Counted from the first letter of the stretch, positions 27,450-37,558 are shown. The stretch is DNA of 64,000 nucleotides from Acidiphilium sp. (GCA_028688905.1 JAQTXH010000001.1:730156-794155), one strand, 5' to 3'. Notes: a model not told the origin generated them from the letters alone. Numbers and translations are program-made.

Positions 27450-27926
27450 TCACCCGCGCCGCGCAAGTGTGCCAGGCACGTTGAGCGACTCGCGCGCCCG
27501 GGTGGCCAGCACATCGACCCGTTCGTTCATCACATCCCCGGCATGGCCGCGTACCCAGAGCCATTCGATCTCATGCGGCTGGGCCGCCGCCAAAACCCGT
27601 TGCCATAACGCGAAATTCGCCACCGGATCGCCCTTGGCATTGCGCCAGTTGCGGCGGACCCAGCCGGAGTGCCAGCGGGTGATGCCGTTGCGGAGATATT
27701 CGCTGTCGGTGTGCAGGCGCACCCGGCAGGGGCGCTTCAGCACTTCGAGCGCCTCGGCGGCGGCGGTCAGTTCCATGCGGTTATTCGTGGTCTCGCGCTC
27801 GCCGCCGGATAATTCGCGTTCGGTGTCGCCAAAGCGCAGCACAGCCGCCCAGCCGCCCGCGCCAGGGTTGGGTTTGCAACCCCCATCGGTCCAGATTTCG
27901 ACGCGTTTGCGGTCCTCAGAGTCCAT
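27450..27926 (-). CDS. rnhA: Ribonuclease HI
   Basis: A 158-residue RNase HI, which cuts the RNA strand of RNA-DNA hybrids. The catalytic carboxylates are visible in [11 protein letters not shown] (Asp), [10 protein letters not shown] (Glu), HTDSEYL (Asp) and the [11 protein letters not shown] segment (His and Asp). The ATG at 27926 gives the canonical length and overlaps the thrB stop by 11 bases. thrB-rnhA adjacency is common in alphaproteobacteria. Confidence 0.95.
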   Translation of the reverse strand: MDSEDRKRVEIWTDGGCKPNPGAGGWAAVLRFGDTERELSGGERETTNNRMELTAAAEALEVLKRPCRVRLHTDSEYLRNGITRWHSGWVRRNWRNAKGDPVANFALWQRVLAAAQPHEIEWLWVRGHAGDVMNERVDVLATRARESLNVPGTLARRG

Positions 27927-28875
27927 AGTCGGCCACCGATTGGGTTTGGGCGTGAAACCGTAGCCGGCGATAATAGGCAATCGGGTCCTTGCGGGTCACC
28001 AGCGCGCCGGCGGGCGTGTTGATCCAGTCGTACAGCCGTGTCAGCAGAAAGCGGATTGCGGCACCCTGGCATAACACGGGCAAAGCAGCGGCTTCGGCAG
28101 GATCGAGCGGGCGAACACTTTGATAACCGCGCAGCAAGGCGCGCGATTTGGTCAGGTTGAAACTGTAATCCGCCTCGAAGCACCAGGCGTTGAGGCAGAC
28201 CGCGATGTCGTAGGCGAACAGATCGGTGGCGGCGAAGTAGAAATCGATCAAGCCGGAAATCGCGCCATCGAGGAAAAACACATTGTCGGGGAACAGATCG
28301 GCATGGATCTGGCCGCGCGGCAGATGTTGGGGCCATTGCGCAACGATGCGATCGAGGGCCGCGGCAAGCTTGGCGGTCAGACCCGGCTGAACCTCATCCG
28401 CACTGCCCGCACACTGGGCGAACAAGGGTTGCCAGCCATGCGGGCCGAGTGCGTTGACGCGGGTCGGGGCGTAATCGGTTCCCGCGACATGCAGCCGCGC
28501 CAGGGCCTCGCCCAAAGGCGCGCAATGGGCGGCGTTGGGGCGTCGCGGCCAGATGCCAGGTAGAAACGTGGTGATCGCGGCGGTGTGGCCTGCAAGCTGG
28601 TTGAGATTATTACCATCCCGCGCCCGCACCGGCAGCGGGCAGGGCAGGGATTTTGCCGCCAGATGCTCCATCAACCCAAGAAACCAAGGTAACTCGGCGG
28701 GATCGACCCGCTTTTCGTACAGCGTCAGGATGAAGTCGCCTTTGGTGGTGCGGAGCGAATAGTTGCTGTTCTCCACGCCCTCGGCGATACCGCGAAAAGC
28801 GACCACGCGGCCGATCTCGTAGCCTTCCAGAAAACACGCCAGCGCATCATCGGTCACTTCGGTATAGACTGCCAT
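27916..28875 (-). CDS. thrB: Homoserine kinase (APH-fold type)
   Basis: A 319-residue kinase that phosphorylates homoserine in threonine synthesis. It belongs to the aminoglycoside phosphotransferase-like homoserine kinases of proteobacteria, not the GHMP type. Visible motifs are [11 protein letters not shown] near the N-terminus, the Brenner motif with [11 protein letters not shown], and [12 protein letters not shown]. The start at 28875 matches the family N-terminus AVYTEVTDD. It is divergent from the lipoprotein at 28944 and coupled to rnhA. Confidence 0.93.
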   Translation of the reverse strand: MAVYTEVTDDALACFLEGYEIGRVVAFRGIAEGVENSNYSLRTTKGDFILTLYEKRVDPAELPWFLGLMEHLAAKSLPCPLPVRARDGNNLNQLAGHTAAITTFLPGIWPRRPNAAHCAPLGEALARLHVAGTDYAPTRVNALGPHGWQPLFAQCAGSADEVQPGLTAKLAAALDRIVAQWPQHLPRGQIHADLFPDNVFFLDGAISGLIDFYFAATDLFAYDIAVCLNAWCFEADYSFNLTKSRALLRGYQSVRPLDPAEAAALPVLCQGAAIRFLLTRLYDWINTPAGALVTRKDPIAYYRRLRFHAQTQSVADYGL

Positions 28876-28943
28876 GGGGGCCGGAGATGACCGATCGGCG
28901 ATTTGATGGCAAGGGTAGAACGATGATCCAACAGGAGACGCAT

Positions 28944-29462
28944 GTGACCCGAACCGCTCGCCTCGCCATACTTCTGGCACCTATCGGGCTGGCCGCCTGC
29001 GCTGGCGGCAACACCCCCGCGCTGCATTGCCCGCAGGTCGCCGTGTTGCAGCAGGCGAGTCGCGTGGTGCGGGGTGAAGGGGGGTCGAATGATATCGCGG
29101 CACAAACCATTGATGCGCGGATCACGGGGGTTGCCGGTAAATGCAGCCTGGCCTCCAAAAATATGGAGCGCGTGACCTTTCGAATCGGCTTTACGGCCAC
29201 CAACGGCCCGGCGTCGCATTTGACCAGCCAGACGCTGCCTTACTTCATCGCGATCACCCAAAGCGACCGCATCATCGGCAAAAAAATCTATCCGGTGACG
29301 TTCGATTTTCGTAACGGGAGCGAGCAGGCGGTGGCCAGCACCACGCCGATCCGTCTGAGTTTCCCGCGCGCCGCGCGCAGCGAGACGCAGCAGGTTCTGG
29401 TCGGATTCCAGATGACCCCGGCCGAAATCGACCGATCGAACGGGGCCGCGCCTACCCGATGA
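28944..29462 (+). CDS. Putative lipoprotein of unknown function
   Basis: A 172-residue protein. The GTG at 28944 has an AGGAG ribosome-binding site eight bases upstream; an ATG at 28923 would lengthen the signal region. The N-terminus is a lipoprotein signal (ARLAILLAPIGLAAC) with Cys at the lipobox. The mature part looks like one beta-sandwich domain (THERMODYNAMIC claims cannot be made), with segments GKCSLASKN and YPVTFDFRNGS. I do not recognise the family. It overlaps the next gene by four bases (ATGA), so it is co-translated with the methyltransferase. Confidence 0.75.
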   Translation: MTRTARLAILLAPIGLAACAGGNTPALHCPQVAVLQQASRVVRGEGGSNDIAAQTIDARITGVAGKCSLASKNMERVTFRIGFTATNGPASHLTSQTLPYFIAITQSDRIIGKKIYPVTFDFRNGSEQAVASTTPIRLSFPRAARSETQQVLVGFQMTPAEIDRSNGAAPTR

Positions 29463-30214
29463 GCGAGGCAGCGGCAACCATTGTCGAGGTGATGCCGTTC
29501 CATGCGGGCATGGAATATTTCGACTGCCTGAGCCGGTTGCACACGGCGCTGGCACCGCAGCGCTATCTGGAAATCGGCGTGTGGCGCGGCGAATCGCTTG
29601 CTTTGGCACGGGCTGCGAGCCTTGCGATCGATCCGCATTTTCTGCTCGATCGCGACGTGATGGAGGGCAAGCCCGCCTGTCATTTATTTCAATGCGGCAG
29701 CGATGAGTTCTTCGCCGGCCATGACCCGATCGCGCTTCTGGGTGGCGCGGTCGACCTCGCGTTTCTCGATGGCATGCATAATTTCGAGTTTCTTCTCCGT
29801 GATTTCGCCAACGTCGAGCGGGTCTGCCATCCGGGCAGCGCGATCGTGCTGCATGATTGTTTGCCGATCGACCCACGCATTACCCATCGCGATCCATCGG
29901 AGCATTTGCGGCTGGATGCGGTCGTTCCGGGCTGGTGGGCCGGCGATGTGTGGAAAGTACCGGCGCTGCTCAAGCGCTTCCGCCCCGACCTCACCATGAT
30001 CGCTTTCGATGCACCGCCGACCGGGCTGATCGTGATCACCGGCCTCGATCCGGCCAACCGCAGCCTGAACGAGCGCTATGGCGCAATGGTGGAGGCGATG
30101 ATGAATATCGACCTCGCCGATTATGGCGTAGGACGGCTGTTCGAGCTGCTCGCGCCGCGTGCCACCACGCTGCTCGACGATCCCGACGCGTTGCGTGCGG
30201 CGATGTTCCGATGA
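29459..30214 (+). CDS. Class I SAM-dependent methyltransferase-like protein
   Basis: A 251-residue protein. The N-terminal third has the SAM-binding strand YLEIGVWRGES, then VDLAFLDGMHNFEFLLRDF and the SAIVLHDCLP strand, the pattern of the Methyltransf_24 group often found with surface-glycan genes. The acceptor is unknown. The start overlaps the lipoprotein stop, and the stop overlaps the following SDR start, so the three genes form a translation-coupled set. Confidence 0.75.
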   Translation: MSEAAATIVEVMPFHAGMEYFDCLSRLHTALAPQRYLEIGVWRGESLALARAASLAIDPHFLLDRDVMEGKPACHLFQCGSDEFFAGHDPIALLGGAVDLAFLDGMHNFEFLLRDFANVERVCHPGSAIVLHDCLPIDPRITHRDPSEHLRLDAVVPGWWAGDVWKVPALLKRFRPDLTMIAFDAPPTGLIVITGLDPANRSLNERYGAMVEAMMNIDLADYGVGRLFELLAPRATTLLDDPDALRAAMFR

Positions 30215-30966
30215 GCGCAGGGGCCGCACTGATCACCGGCGGAGCGCAACGGATCGGCGGGGCGATCACGCGAGCGATCGCGGCGGGGGGTCAGAGCGTG
30301 GTGATCCACTATCGCAGCGCCGCCGATGAAGCCGAGAGTCTGGCGCGCGAAATTAGCGACCAAGGCGGCTCGGCCTTTACAATTGGTGCCGATCTTGCCG
30401 ATCCAGTGGCGCTTGGCGGTCTGATGGCCCGGGCCGAAGCGCTCGCGGGGCCGATTACCACGCTGATCAACAACGCCTCGCATTTCAAATACGATCAGGC
30501 CGCGAGCGTGACGCCCGAGTCGATCGCCGCGCATATGGTGCCCAATGTGACCGCGCCGGTGGTTCTGGCGCGCGATCTGGCTGCGCGAATCGGCGAGCGG
30601 CACGGCGTGATCGTCAATATCCTCGACCAGAAACTTGCCAATCTGAACCCGGATTTTTTTGCTTATACGCTGTCGAAGGCAGCCCTCGCGGCGGCGACCG
30701 AGATGCTGGCGATGGCGCTGGCACCGCGCATCCGGGTGTGTGGGGTATCGCCCGGGCTAACTCTGATCGGGGCGAAACAAACCGCGGAAAGCTTCGAGCG
30801 CGGCCGGCAGGCGACCCCCTTGCGGCGCGGTTCCGAGCCAGCCGATATCGCGCGGGCGGTGATGTTCATTCTGGCGACTCCCTCGATCACCGGCACGACT
30901 TTGCTGGTCGATGCCGGCGAGCATCTGATGCGCCGGCAGCGCGATGTCTCGTTCAACGCTGCGTAA
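30211..30966 (+). CDS. Short-chain dehydrogenase, pteridine reductase/FolM-like
   Basis: A 251-residue SDR. The nucleotide motif TGGAQRIGGAI has the TG-x3-R-I-G form seen in pteridine reductases and FolM. The usual catalytic Ser is replaced by Asp in NILDQKLANLNPDFF, followed by YTLSK with Tyr and Lys, again as in PTR1/FolM. NASHFKYD is the NAS motif of the same group. I infer NADPH-dependent reduction of a pterin or dihydrofolate, but other substrates are possible. The ATG overlaps the methyltransferase stop (ATGA). Confidence 0.8.
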   Translation: MSAGAALITGGAQRIGGAITRAIAAGGQSVVIHYRSAADEAESLAREISDQGGSAFTIGADLADPVALGGLMARAEALAGPITTLINNASHFKYDQAASVTPESIAAHMVPNVTAPVVLARDLAARIGERHGVIVNILDQKLANLNPDFFAYTLSKAALAAATEMLAMALAPRIRVCGVSPGLTLIGAKQTAESFERGRQATPLRRGSEPADIARAVMFILATPSITGTTLLVDAGEHLMRRQRDVSFNAA

Positions 30967-31327
30967 GACGGCGGAGCAGCCGCGCCGCCGGCAGCACGGC
31001 GCGCAACGCGCGCGGCCCGTCTGGCCAGTCGAGCGCGGCGGCCAGATGCGCCAGTTTTGCCGCCTCGGCTTCCAACTGCGCGAGGCGGCTGCGCTGCGCC
31101 TCGATCGCGGCGGTCTGCTCACCGATCCGGCGCGCCTGTTCGGCGATCCGTTCATCCTGTGCCGCGATGCGAGCGTCGCGTTCGGCCAGCATCGGAGCGT
31201 GTTGCGCGAGAATTCGATCGCGCGCGGCAAGGTCTTGTTCCAGTTCGGCAATCCGGGTCTGGCGGGCCGCAACCATCCGGCGCAGCACGTCGACCATGCC
31301 GTGGGGTGTGCGATCCGGCGTTTCCAT
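30953..31327 (-). CDS. Coiled-coil protein of unknown function
   Basis: A 124-residue protein, almost entirely a predicted coiled coil: heptad-like Ala/Glu/Arg/Gln stretches run from about residue 12 to 95 (IAELEQDLAARD, RIAEQARRIGEQ), followed by a short basic C-terminus. No enzymatic motif. It is divergent from the two-domain glycosyltransferase (26 bases between start codons) and overlaps the SDR 3' end by 14 bases in convergent orientation. It may scaffold the glycosyltransferase; this is only positional inference. Confidence 0.6.
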   Translation of the reverse strand: METPDRTPHGMVDVLRRMVAARQTRIAELEQDLAARDRILAQHAPMLAERDARIAAQDERIAEQARRIGEQTAAIEAQRSRLAQLEAEAAKLAHLAAALDWPDGPRALRAVLPAARLLRRLTQR

Positions 31328-31353
31328 GATCAGAGCCTACACGGTTGGCACGG

Positions 31354-33606
31354 ATGACGAAACCGCGACTCCTGGTCGACGCCCGTTGCCTGCAGCACCC
31401 TGATTTTGCCCGGCGCGGCATTGGATACCATCTGGCCACGATGCTGGCCTCGCCGCGGGCACGGGATTTTTCGGTGGCGCTCTTGTTCGACCCCGACCTG
31501 CCAGCACCGGCACCGGACCTTGCGGCCCTGGGCGACGCCGCGACCCTGACCGCTTATGCGGCCAGCCGGGCTGGGGGCGTCTTTTTGCAACCCGCCCCGT
31601 TTTCGTTGCCGCCGGGCCGCATCGCCCGTGCCCTGCGATCGCCTCACCTGCGCAGCATTGCGGTGGTGTACGATTTCATCCCGCTCGATCGGTCCGAGCT
31701 GTACCTGACGACACCCCGATCGCGCCGTGCCTATGCCGCCGGGCTGGCCGCGTTGCGCCGCTACGACCGGTTCCTGCCGATTTCGCGGGCGACCGAGTCA
31801 CGCCTGCACGCGCTGATCCCGCGCAGCATCGGTTGTAGCGACGTGACGGGTGTCGCGATGCGGGATGGCCTTATCCGTGCCGCGGCACCGCCGGGGTTCG
31901 GCGATCGTGCTGGCGTCGTGGTGGTGGCCGGCGATGACCCGCGCAAAAACCCTGAGGTCGCGGTGCGCGCGGGGTTCGGCGTGACCCTCACCTTTGTCGG
32001 TCTCCACGATCCGGCGATGCGCGCACGATTGGCGGCGCTGCACCAGCAACACGGCGGCGCGCCCGGGGCGCTGGTCTTTATGCCCCCACTGAGCGACGCG
32101 GCGCTGGCGGAAACCTATGCTAGCGCGCGCCTGGTGATTGCGCCGTCGCGCGCCGAGGGCTTCTCGATGCCGGTGATCGAAGCGATGGCGCAAGCCACGC
32201 CGGTGCTCGCTTCCGACGAGCCGGCTCATGCCGAACTGATCGGCACCGAGGATCGGTTTTTCCCCGATGACGCCGATACGCTGCACTGCAAAGCCGCCGC
32301 CTTGCTCACCGAACCGGCGGCTTGGCAGGCGGCTCGGACACGACAATCGGGTCGCTGGACCGATTTCACCGAAAGTGCCGTCGCCGCGCGGTTCTGGGCA
32401 CCGATCCGTGCGATGGCGGCGCTCCGCGCGCCCGCCATTCTGCGTCGGGCAGTACCCCGGATCGCCTTCCTCTCGCCGTTGCCGCCCGCCCTGTCGGGCT
32501 GCGCCGATCACAGTGAAGCGCTGCTGACCTCGCTGGGAACGACCCCCGACGTCACGGTCTTCAGCGACACGGTTAACCCGGTCGTGCCCCCCGGTGTTGC
32601 GTTCGGTGGCCGGGCCGACGCGATGGTCATGCGCTCGAACCGCTACGATGCGATCGTCGCCGTGCTCGGCAATTCGCATTTCCACGCGACCGAAACCCGG
32701 TTGCTGCTCGATTATGGCGCGGCGGCGATTTTGCATGATGCGAGGCTGGCCGGCTTCTATCGTGGCACGTTCGGTGCCGCGCGGGCGCTCGGCGTGGCGG
32801 CGGCGGAACGGGGCCAGGAGGTCAGTACGTCCGAACTCGACGCTTGGATGCGTGACGAACCCAGCATGCCGCTGCGCTTTCTCGACGAAGTCGCCGCCGC
32901 TGCGACGCCCTTGATTGTGCATGCCGCCGAGACCGCGCGGTTCCTGGCGGTGCGGCACGACAGCGCCGCCCGGTTCCTGCCGTTTGCCCCCTACCGTCTG
33001 CTCGATCGCGCCAGCCTGACCGGTTCCGGCCGGATCGCGGCCCGTGCGCGCCTCGGCATACCGGCAGACACCGCGCTGATCGCGAGTTTCGGGCATGTCC
33101 ACCCCGGCAAGGACCCTGGCCGGATGATCGACGCGTTCGCGCTGGTCGCGCGGGCCAGACCATGCCGGTTCGCGTTGCTCGGATCGGGCGACCCGACGCT
33201 GGTGGGGGCGCTGCGCGCGCAGGCGCAAGCCGGTGGCATCGCACCGGCGGCGCTGGTGCTCGATGCCTCCCCGGTGCCGGAAGCGATCTACCGCGACTAT
33301 CTGACCGCCGCCGATGCCGCGGTGCAACTGCGCCGGGCACCTCCCGGTAGCATTTCCGGCGCGCTGGCCGATGCGATTGCCGCCGGTCTGCCCTGTGTGG
33401 CGGCGGCGACGCTGGTGGCGGCGTTCGATCCGCCCGCCTACGTGACGCCGGTGGCCGACGAGGCCGATCCTGCGGTGATCGCGGCGGCAATCAGCGCCGC
33501 GCTCGATGCCGGAAGCAACGCGATTCCCTCGCAGCGCGATGCGTTTCTCGATCGGCGGAGCATGGCGCGCTATGCTGCAACCCTGCTCGATGCGGTTTTG
33601 CAATAG
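31354..33606 (+). CDS. Two-domain GT4 glycosyltransferase
   Basis: A 750-residue protein made of two GT-B-type modules. The first (about residues 1-365) carries the donor-site motif SRAEGFSMPVIEAMAQATPV with the E-x7-E pattern of GT4. The second begins near residue 370 (RIAFLSPLPPALSGCADHSE) and contains FGHVHPGKDPGRMIDAF and PPGSISGALADAIAAGLPCV, a GT4-like C-half. Fusions of this kind build O-antigen or exopolysaccharide backbones. The sugars are unknown. An in-frame TTG lies at 31345. No polymerase or flippase is adjacent. Confidence 0.82.
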   Translation: MTKPRLLVDARCLQHPDFARRGIGYHLATMLASPRARDFSVALLFDPDLPAPAPDLAALGDAATLTAYAASRAGGVFLQPAPFSLPPGRIARALRSPHLRSIAVVYDFIPLDRSELYLTTPRSRRAYAAGLAALRRYDRFLPISRATESRLHALIPRSIGCSDVTGVAMRDGLIRAAAPPGFGDRAGVVVVAGDDPRKNPEVAVRAGFGVTLTFVGLHDPAMRARLAALHQQHGGAPGALVFMPPLSDAALAETYASARLVIAPSRAEGFSMPVIEAMAQATPVLASDEPAHAELIGTEDRFFPDDADTLHCKAAALLTEPAAWQAARTRQSGRWTDFTESAVAARFWAPIRAMAALRAPAILRRAVPRIAFLSPLPPALSGCADHSEALLTSLGTTPDVTVFSDTVNPVVPPGVAFGGRADAMVMRSNRYDAIVAVLGNSHFHATETRLLLDYGAAAILHDARLAGFYRGTFGAARALGVAAAERGQEVSTSELDAWMRDEPSMPLRFLDEVAAAATPLIVHAAETARFLAVRHDSAARFLPFAPYRLLDRASLTGSGRIAARARLGIPADTALIASFGHVHPGKDPGRMIDAFALVARARPCRFALLGSGDPTLVGALRAQAQAGGIAPAALVLDASPVPEAIYRDYLTAADAAVQLRRAPPGSISGALADAIAAGLPCVAAATLVAAFDPPAYVTPVADEADPAVIAAAISAALDAGSNAIPSQRDAFLDRRSMARYAATLLDAVLQ

Positions 33607-33650
33607 AGGGCGTCTTGTCTCCGGCGCGCCGCCATCCTAATTCCTCCGCC

Positions 33651-34238
33651 ATGACCGAGAACACGCCACAACCCTCATCCGAACCGGCCACCGCCGATAT
33701 CGACGTCGCGGTTGCCGAGTCCGACCCCCTGGCCGCAACGCAGGAGCGGATCGCCCTGCTCGAGGCCGAAGCCGCCGAGTATCGCGACAAATGGATACGC
33801 GCCCAAGCCGAGATGGAAAATCTTCGCACCCGCACCCGGCGCGAGGTCGACGAGGCACGGCTGTACGCAGTGCAGAAATTCGCCTCCGACGTGGCTGAGA
33901 CGGCGGAGAATCTGCGGCGCGGCATCGATTCGTTGCCGCCGCAGACCGCCGACGAGCCTGTGCTGGTCGCCAAATTGCGGGAAGGCTTCAGCGGCATCGA
34001 GCGCAGTTTCGTTGCCATGCTGGAGCGCAACGGAATCCGGGCCGAAGATCCGGTGGGGGCCATGTTCGATGCCAACCGGCATCAGTCGATGGCCGAACAA
34101 GAAAGTGCGGATGCGCCACCCGGCACAATCATGCAGGCGTGGAGCCGCACCTGGACACTGAATGGCCGGCTGCTGAAACCGGCTATGGTGGTGGTTGCCA
34201 AAGCGCCGTCGACCCGGCCTCTGGATATCGAGGCGTAA
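33651..34238 (+). CDS. grpE: Nucleotide exchange factor GrpE
   Basis: A 195-residue co-chaperone that releases ADP from DnaK. It has the long N-terminal coiled coil (ERIALLEAEAAEYRDKWIRA, then AEMENLRTRTRREV) and the C-terminal beta domain with VGAMFDANRHQSM and VVVAKAP. The ATG at 33651 is used; a TTG at 33615 would add 12 residues. hrcA, often upstream in alphaproteobacteria, is absent here; dnaK follows after 151 bases with its own promoter signals. Confidence 0.93.
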   Translation: MTENTPQPSSEPATADIDVAVAESDPLAATQERIALLEAEAAEYRDKWIRAQAEMENLRTRTRREVDEARLYAVQKFASDVAETAENLRRGIDSLPPQTADEPVLVAKLREGFSGIERSFVAMLERNGIRAEDPVGAMFDANRHQSMAEQESADAPPGTIMQAWSRTWTLNGRLLKPAMVVVAKAPSTRPLDIEA

Positions 34239-34286
34239 TCCAACGTTAACCGTTTGCGCTTAATTTATTGCACTGCAGCCCAAATG

Positions 34287-34316
34287 CCCTTGTGCCCAGG
34301 GGTTGGGTTCAATACA
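34287..34316 (+). promoter_or_regulatory. Candidate RpoH (sigma32) heat-shock promoter for dnaK
   Basis: CCCTTG at 34287-34292, a 17-base spacer and CAATACA at 34310-34316 resemble the alphaproteobacterial heat-shock pattern CTTG-N17-CYTATNT. No CIRCE inverted repeat was found. It would give a leader of about 65 bases before dnaK. Confidence 0.4.
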
Positions 34317-34336
34317 TAAACTGTGTGAAACAAAAG

Positions 34337-34369
34337 GGGTGCGCCCGATGCTTCGGGTCCGGCGCATCC
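34337..34369 (+). promoter_or_regulatory. Leader hairpin upstream of dnaK
   Basis: GGGTGCGCC (34337-34345) pairs along nine positions (one G-U) with GGCGCATCC (34361-34369); the loop contains a smaller CCGA/TTCGG hairpin. The AAGGAG site at 34376-34381 lies just outside the stem. It may stabilise the mRNA or respond to temperature; not proven. Confidence 0.45.
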
Positions 34370-34389
34370 GCTGCAAAGGAGAAGTTTCT

Positions 34390-36309
34390 ATGAGTAAGGT
34401 CATCGGTATCGACCTCGGGACCACCAATTCCTGCGTCGCGATCATGGAGGGCAAAGATGTCCACGTGATCGAAAACAGCGAGGGCGCGCGTACCACACCG
34501 TCGATGGTCGCTTTCGCCGAAAATGGCGAACGGCTGATCGGGCAGTCGGCCAAGCGGCAGGCGGTTACCAACCCGACCAACACGCTGTATGCGGTCAAGC
34601 GTCTGATCGGTCGCCGGTATAACGATCCGACCGTCGAGAAGGACAAAACCCTGGTGCCGTTTGGCATCGTGCGGGGCGACAATGGAGATGCCTGGGTCGA
34701 GGCGCGCGGTCAACGCTATGCGCCGAGCCAGATTTCATCATACATTCTGACCAAGATGAAGGAAACCGCCGAGGCCTATCTTGGTGCGACGGTCACCCAG
34801 GCGGTGATCACGGTACCGGCCTACTTCAACGACGCCCAGCGCCAAGCGACCAAGGATGCCGGCAAAATCGCCGGGCTGGAGGTTCTGCGCATCATCAACG
34901 AGCCGACTGCGGCGGCTCTTGCTTATGGCATGGATAAAAAACAGGCCGGCACGGTTGCGGTGTACGATCTGGGCGGCGGCACGTTCGACGTCTCGGTGCT
35001 GGAACTGGGCGATGGTGTGTTCGAGGTCAAATCGACCAACGGTGACACCTTCCTGGGTGGCGAGGATTTCGATCAACGGGTAATCGATTATCTCTCGGCC
35101 GAATTCCAGCGCGAGCAGGGCATCGATCTGCGGAAGGATAAGCTGGCTTTGCAACGGCTGAAGGAAGCCGCCGAAAAAGCGAAGATCGAGCTGTCTTCGT
35201 CAAAGGAAACCGAAATAAACCTGCCGTTCATTACCGCCGACGCTTCCGGACCGAAGCACATGGTGATGAAGCTGACGCGAGCGAAGCTGGAATCGCTGGT
35301 CGATGATCTGATCGAGCGGACGCTGGGGCCGTGTCGCGCCGCGTTGAAGGATGCCGGTGTGACCGCTGGTGAGATCAACGAGGTGATCCTGGTCGGCGGC
35401 ATGACCCGCATGCCGAAAGTGATCGAAGCGGTGAAGCAGTTTTTCGGCAAGGAACCGGCGCGCAACGTCAATCCCGACGAGGTCGTGGCGATCGGTGCCG
35501 CGATCCAGGGTGCCGTGCTGCGCGGCGATGTCAAGGACGTGCTGCTGCTCGACGTGACGCCTTTGTCGTTGGGCATCGAAACCCTCGGCGGCGTGTTCAC
35601 CCGGCTGATCGACCGCAACACCACGATCCCGACCAAGAAGAGCCAGACCTTCTCCACGGCGGACGACAACCAGACCGCCGTGACGATCAAGGTGTTCCAG
35701 GGCGAGCGCGAGATGGCGGCGGATAATAAAATTCTTGGCCAGTTCGACCTGATGGGCCTGCCCGCCGCGCCGCGTGGTGTGCCGCAGATCGAGGTGACGT
35801 TCGATATCGACGCAAACGGCATTGTTTCGGTTTCCGCCAAGGACAAGGCGACCGGCAAGGAACAGCAGATTCGCATCCAGGCGTCGGGCGGTTTGTCGGA
35901 AGGCGATATCGAGCGAATGGTTAAGGACGCAGAGGCGAACTCTGCCGCGGACAAGGCCAAGCGCGAACTGGTCGATGCGCGCAATCAGGCCGATAGCTTG
36001 GTTCACCAGACCGAAAAAACCCTGAAGGACAGCGAAGGTAAGATTTCCGCGCAAGACAAAGGTGAGGCAGAAGCCGCGATTGCCGCGGCCCGCGCCGCCC
36101 TTGAGGGGAGCGACGCAGAAGCGATCAAGGCAACGACCGAGCGATTGACCCAGGTTGCGATGCGGATCGGCGAAGCGATGTATAAGGCCCAGGCGGAAGC
36201 CGCAGCACCGCAGCAGGAGCCGGATGCCGGTGCAGCGTCGGCCAAACCGGGCGAAAAAGTGGTTGATGCCGAGTTCGAGGATGTTGACGACAAAAAGAAA
36301 TCAGGTTGA
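34390..36309 (+). CDS. dnaK: Chaperone protein DnaK (Hsp70)
   Basis: A 639-residue Hsp70. The ATPase domain starts with [17 protein letters not shown] and contains [16 protein letters not shown] and [14 protein letters not shown]; the substrate-binding domain follows from about residue 390 ([17 protein letters not shown]). The C-terminus ends in the acidic [12 protein letters not shown]. An AAAGGAG site supports the start at 34390. It works with DnaJ, encoded 106 bases downstream, and GrpE upstream. Confidence 0.98.
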   Translation: MSKVIGIDLGTTNSCVAIMEGKDVHVIENSEGARTTPSMVAFAENGERLIGQSAKRQAVTNPTNTLYAVKRLIGRRYNDPTVEKDKTLVPFGIVRGDNGDAWVEARGQRYAPSQISSYILTKMKETAEAYLGATVTQAVITVPAYFNDAQRQATKDAGKIAGLEVLRIINEPTAAALAYGMDKKQAGTVAVYDLGGGTFDVSVLELGDGVFEVKSTNGDTFLGGEDFDQRVIDYLSAEFQREQGIDLRKDKLALQRLKEAAEKAKIELSSSKETEINLPFITADASGPKHMVMKLTRAKLESLVDDLIERTLGPCRAALKDAGVTAGEINEVILVGGMTRMPKVIEAVKQFFGKEPARNVNPDEVVAIGAAIQGAVLRGDVKDVLLLDVTPLSLGIETLGGVFTRLIDRNTTIPTKKSQTFSTADDNQTAVTIKVFQGEREMAADNKILGQFDLMGLPAAPRGVPQIEVTFDIDANGIVSVSAKDKATGKEQQIRIQASGGLSEGDIERMVKDAEANSAADKAKRELVDARNQADSLVHQTEKTLKDSEGKISAQDKGEAEAAIAAARAALEGSDAEAIKATTERLTQVAMRIGEAMYKAQAEAAAPQQEPDAGAASAKPGEKVVDAEFEDVDDKKKSG

Positions 36310-36341
36310 TCGCGGCATTACCGCAATAATGGTTTCCGTGA

Positions 36342-36363
36342 CCCGGGTCAGCGATGGCCCGGG
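36342..36363 (+). terminator. Possible attenuating stem-loop between dnaK and dnaJ
   Basis: CCCGGG at 36342-36347 can pair with CCCGGG at 36358-36363 (10-base loop), followed by a pyrimidine-rich stretch ending in TTATTTT. It may lower dnaJ expression relative to dnaK. Tentative. Confidence 0.35.
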
Positions 36364-36415
36364 CCTTTCCTGTTATTTTCCTTGTTATATCGAATGTCGG
36401 GATTAAGCCGAGACC

Positions 36416-37558
36416 ATGGCCAAGACAGATTATTACGAGCTTCTCGGCGTGCAGCGCGGTGCTTCCGCCGATGAACTGAAAAAAGCCTATCGCAAGCTGG
36501 CGATGCAGCATCATCCGGACCGCAATCCGGGAGACAAGAAAGCCGAACAGAAATTCAAGGATGTCAGCGAGGCGTATGACGTTCTGAAGGACGAACAGAA
36601 GCGCGCCGCCTACGACCGGTTCGGGCATGCGGCTTTCGAAAATGGCGGTGCCCCCGGTGCTGGCGGGTTCGGCGGCGGCGGCTTCGGATTCGAAGGCGGC
36701 ATCGGCGATATTTTCGAGCAGATGTTCGGCGAGGCGATGGGCGGGCGGCGCGGCGGCAGAGCTGAGCGTGCCGGCGCGGATGTGCGCGCGGGCGTCGAGA
36801 TCGATCTGAAGCAAGCGTTCGCAGGCACCAAAGTCGACGTGCGGGTAGCGACACGCGTCAGTTGCGACGCGTGCAGCGGTACCGGGTCGTCCGACAAGCA
36901 GGCGGCGGCCGATAATTGCCCAACCTGCGGCGGTGCCGGTCGGGTGCGCGCCCAGCAGGGGTTTTTCGTAGTCGAGCGCACTTGTCCTACCTGCGGCGGT
37001 GCCGGGCGGACGGTTCGCAATCCATGCCGCGTCTGCGGTGGTGCCGGCACGATGCCGCGCGAGAGGAACCTTGCGGTGACCATCCCCGCCGGCGTTGAAG
37101 ATGGCACCCGCATCCGTCTGTCCGGCGAGGGCGAGGCCGGCAGCAAGGGGGCACCGCCGGGGGATTTGTATGTTCATGTCGCGATCCGGCCGCACGCGAT
37201 TTTTCAGCGGGATGGGGCGAATATTTTCTGCCGGGTACCGTTACGCATGGCCCAGGCGTCGCTCGGCGGCGAGATCGAGGTTCCGGCGATCGATGGTTCG
37301 CGGGCGCGGGTGAAAATTCCCGCCGGCACCCAGACGGGCGAGCAATTCCGCCTGCGCGGCAAGGGATTTTCGGTGTTGCGCAGTACCCAGCGAGGCGACA
37401 TGTACATTCAGGTTGCGGTCGAGACACCACATAATCTGACAAAACGCCAACGCGAGTTGTTGGAAGAGTTTGAGCTTGAGGCCGGTGGTAGTGTTTCAGG
37501 CAGTCCGGAGCATGAAGGGTTTTTTGCCAAGGTCAAGGAATTTTTCGAGGGGTTGTGA
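36416..37558 (+). CDS. dnaJ: Chaperone protein DnaJ (Hsp40)
   Basis: A 380-residue type I J-protein that stimulates DnaK ATPase and delivers substrates. The J domain has HPD at residues 33-35, followed by a Gly/Phe-rich linker, four CxxCxGxG zinc motifs ([16 protein letters not shown] twice, CRVCGGAG) and the C-terminal substrate-binding domains. The start is the ATG at 36416. Confidence 0.97.
   Translation: MAKTDYYELLGVQRGASADELKKAYRKLAMQHHPDRNPGDKKAEQKFKDVSEAYDVLKDEQKRAAYDRFGHAAFENGGAPGAGGFGGGGFGFEGGIGDIFEQMFGEAMGGRRGGRAERAGADVRAGVEIDLKQAFAGTKVDVRVATRVSCDACSGTGSSDKQAAADNCPTCGGAGRVRAQQGFFVVERTCPTCGGAGRTVRNPCRVCGGAGTMPRERNLAVTIPAGVEDGTRIRLSGEGEAGSKGAPPGDLYVHVAIRPHAIFQRDGANIFCRVPLRMAQASLGGEIEVPAIDGSRARVKIPAGTQTGEQFRLRGKGFSVLRSTQRGDMYIQVAVETPHNLTKRQRELLEEFELEAGGSVSGSPEHEGFFAKVKEFFEGL

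Noticed and set aside
33607-34389. CIRCE element and hrcA control of grpE/dnaK
   Set aside because: No TTAGCACTC-N9-GAGTGCTAA-like inverted repeat was found and hrcA is absent upstream.
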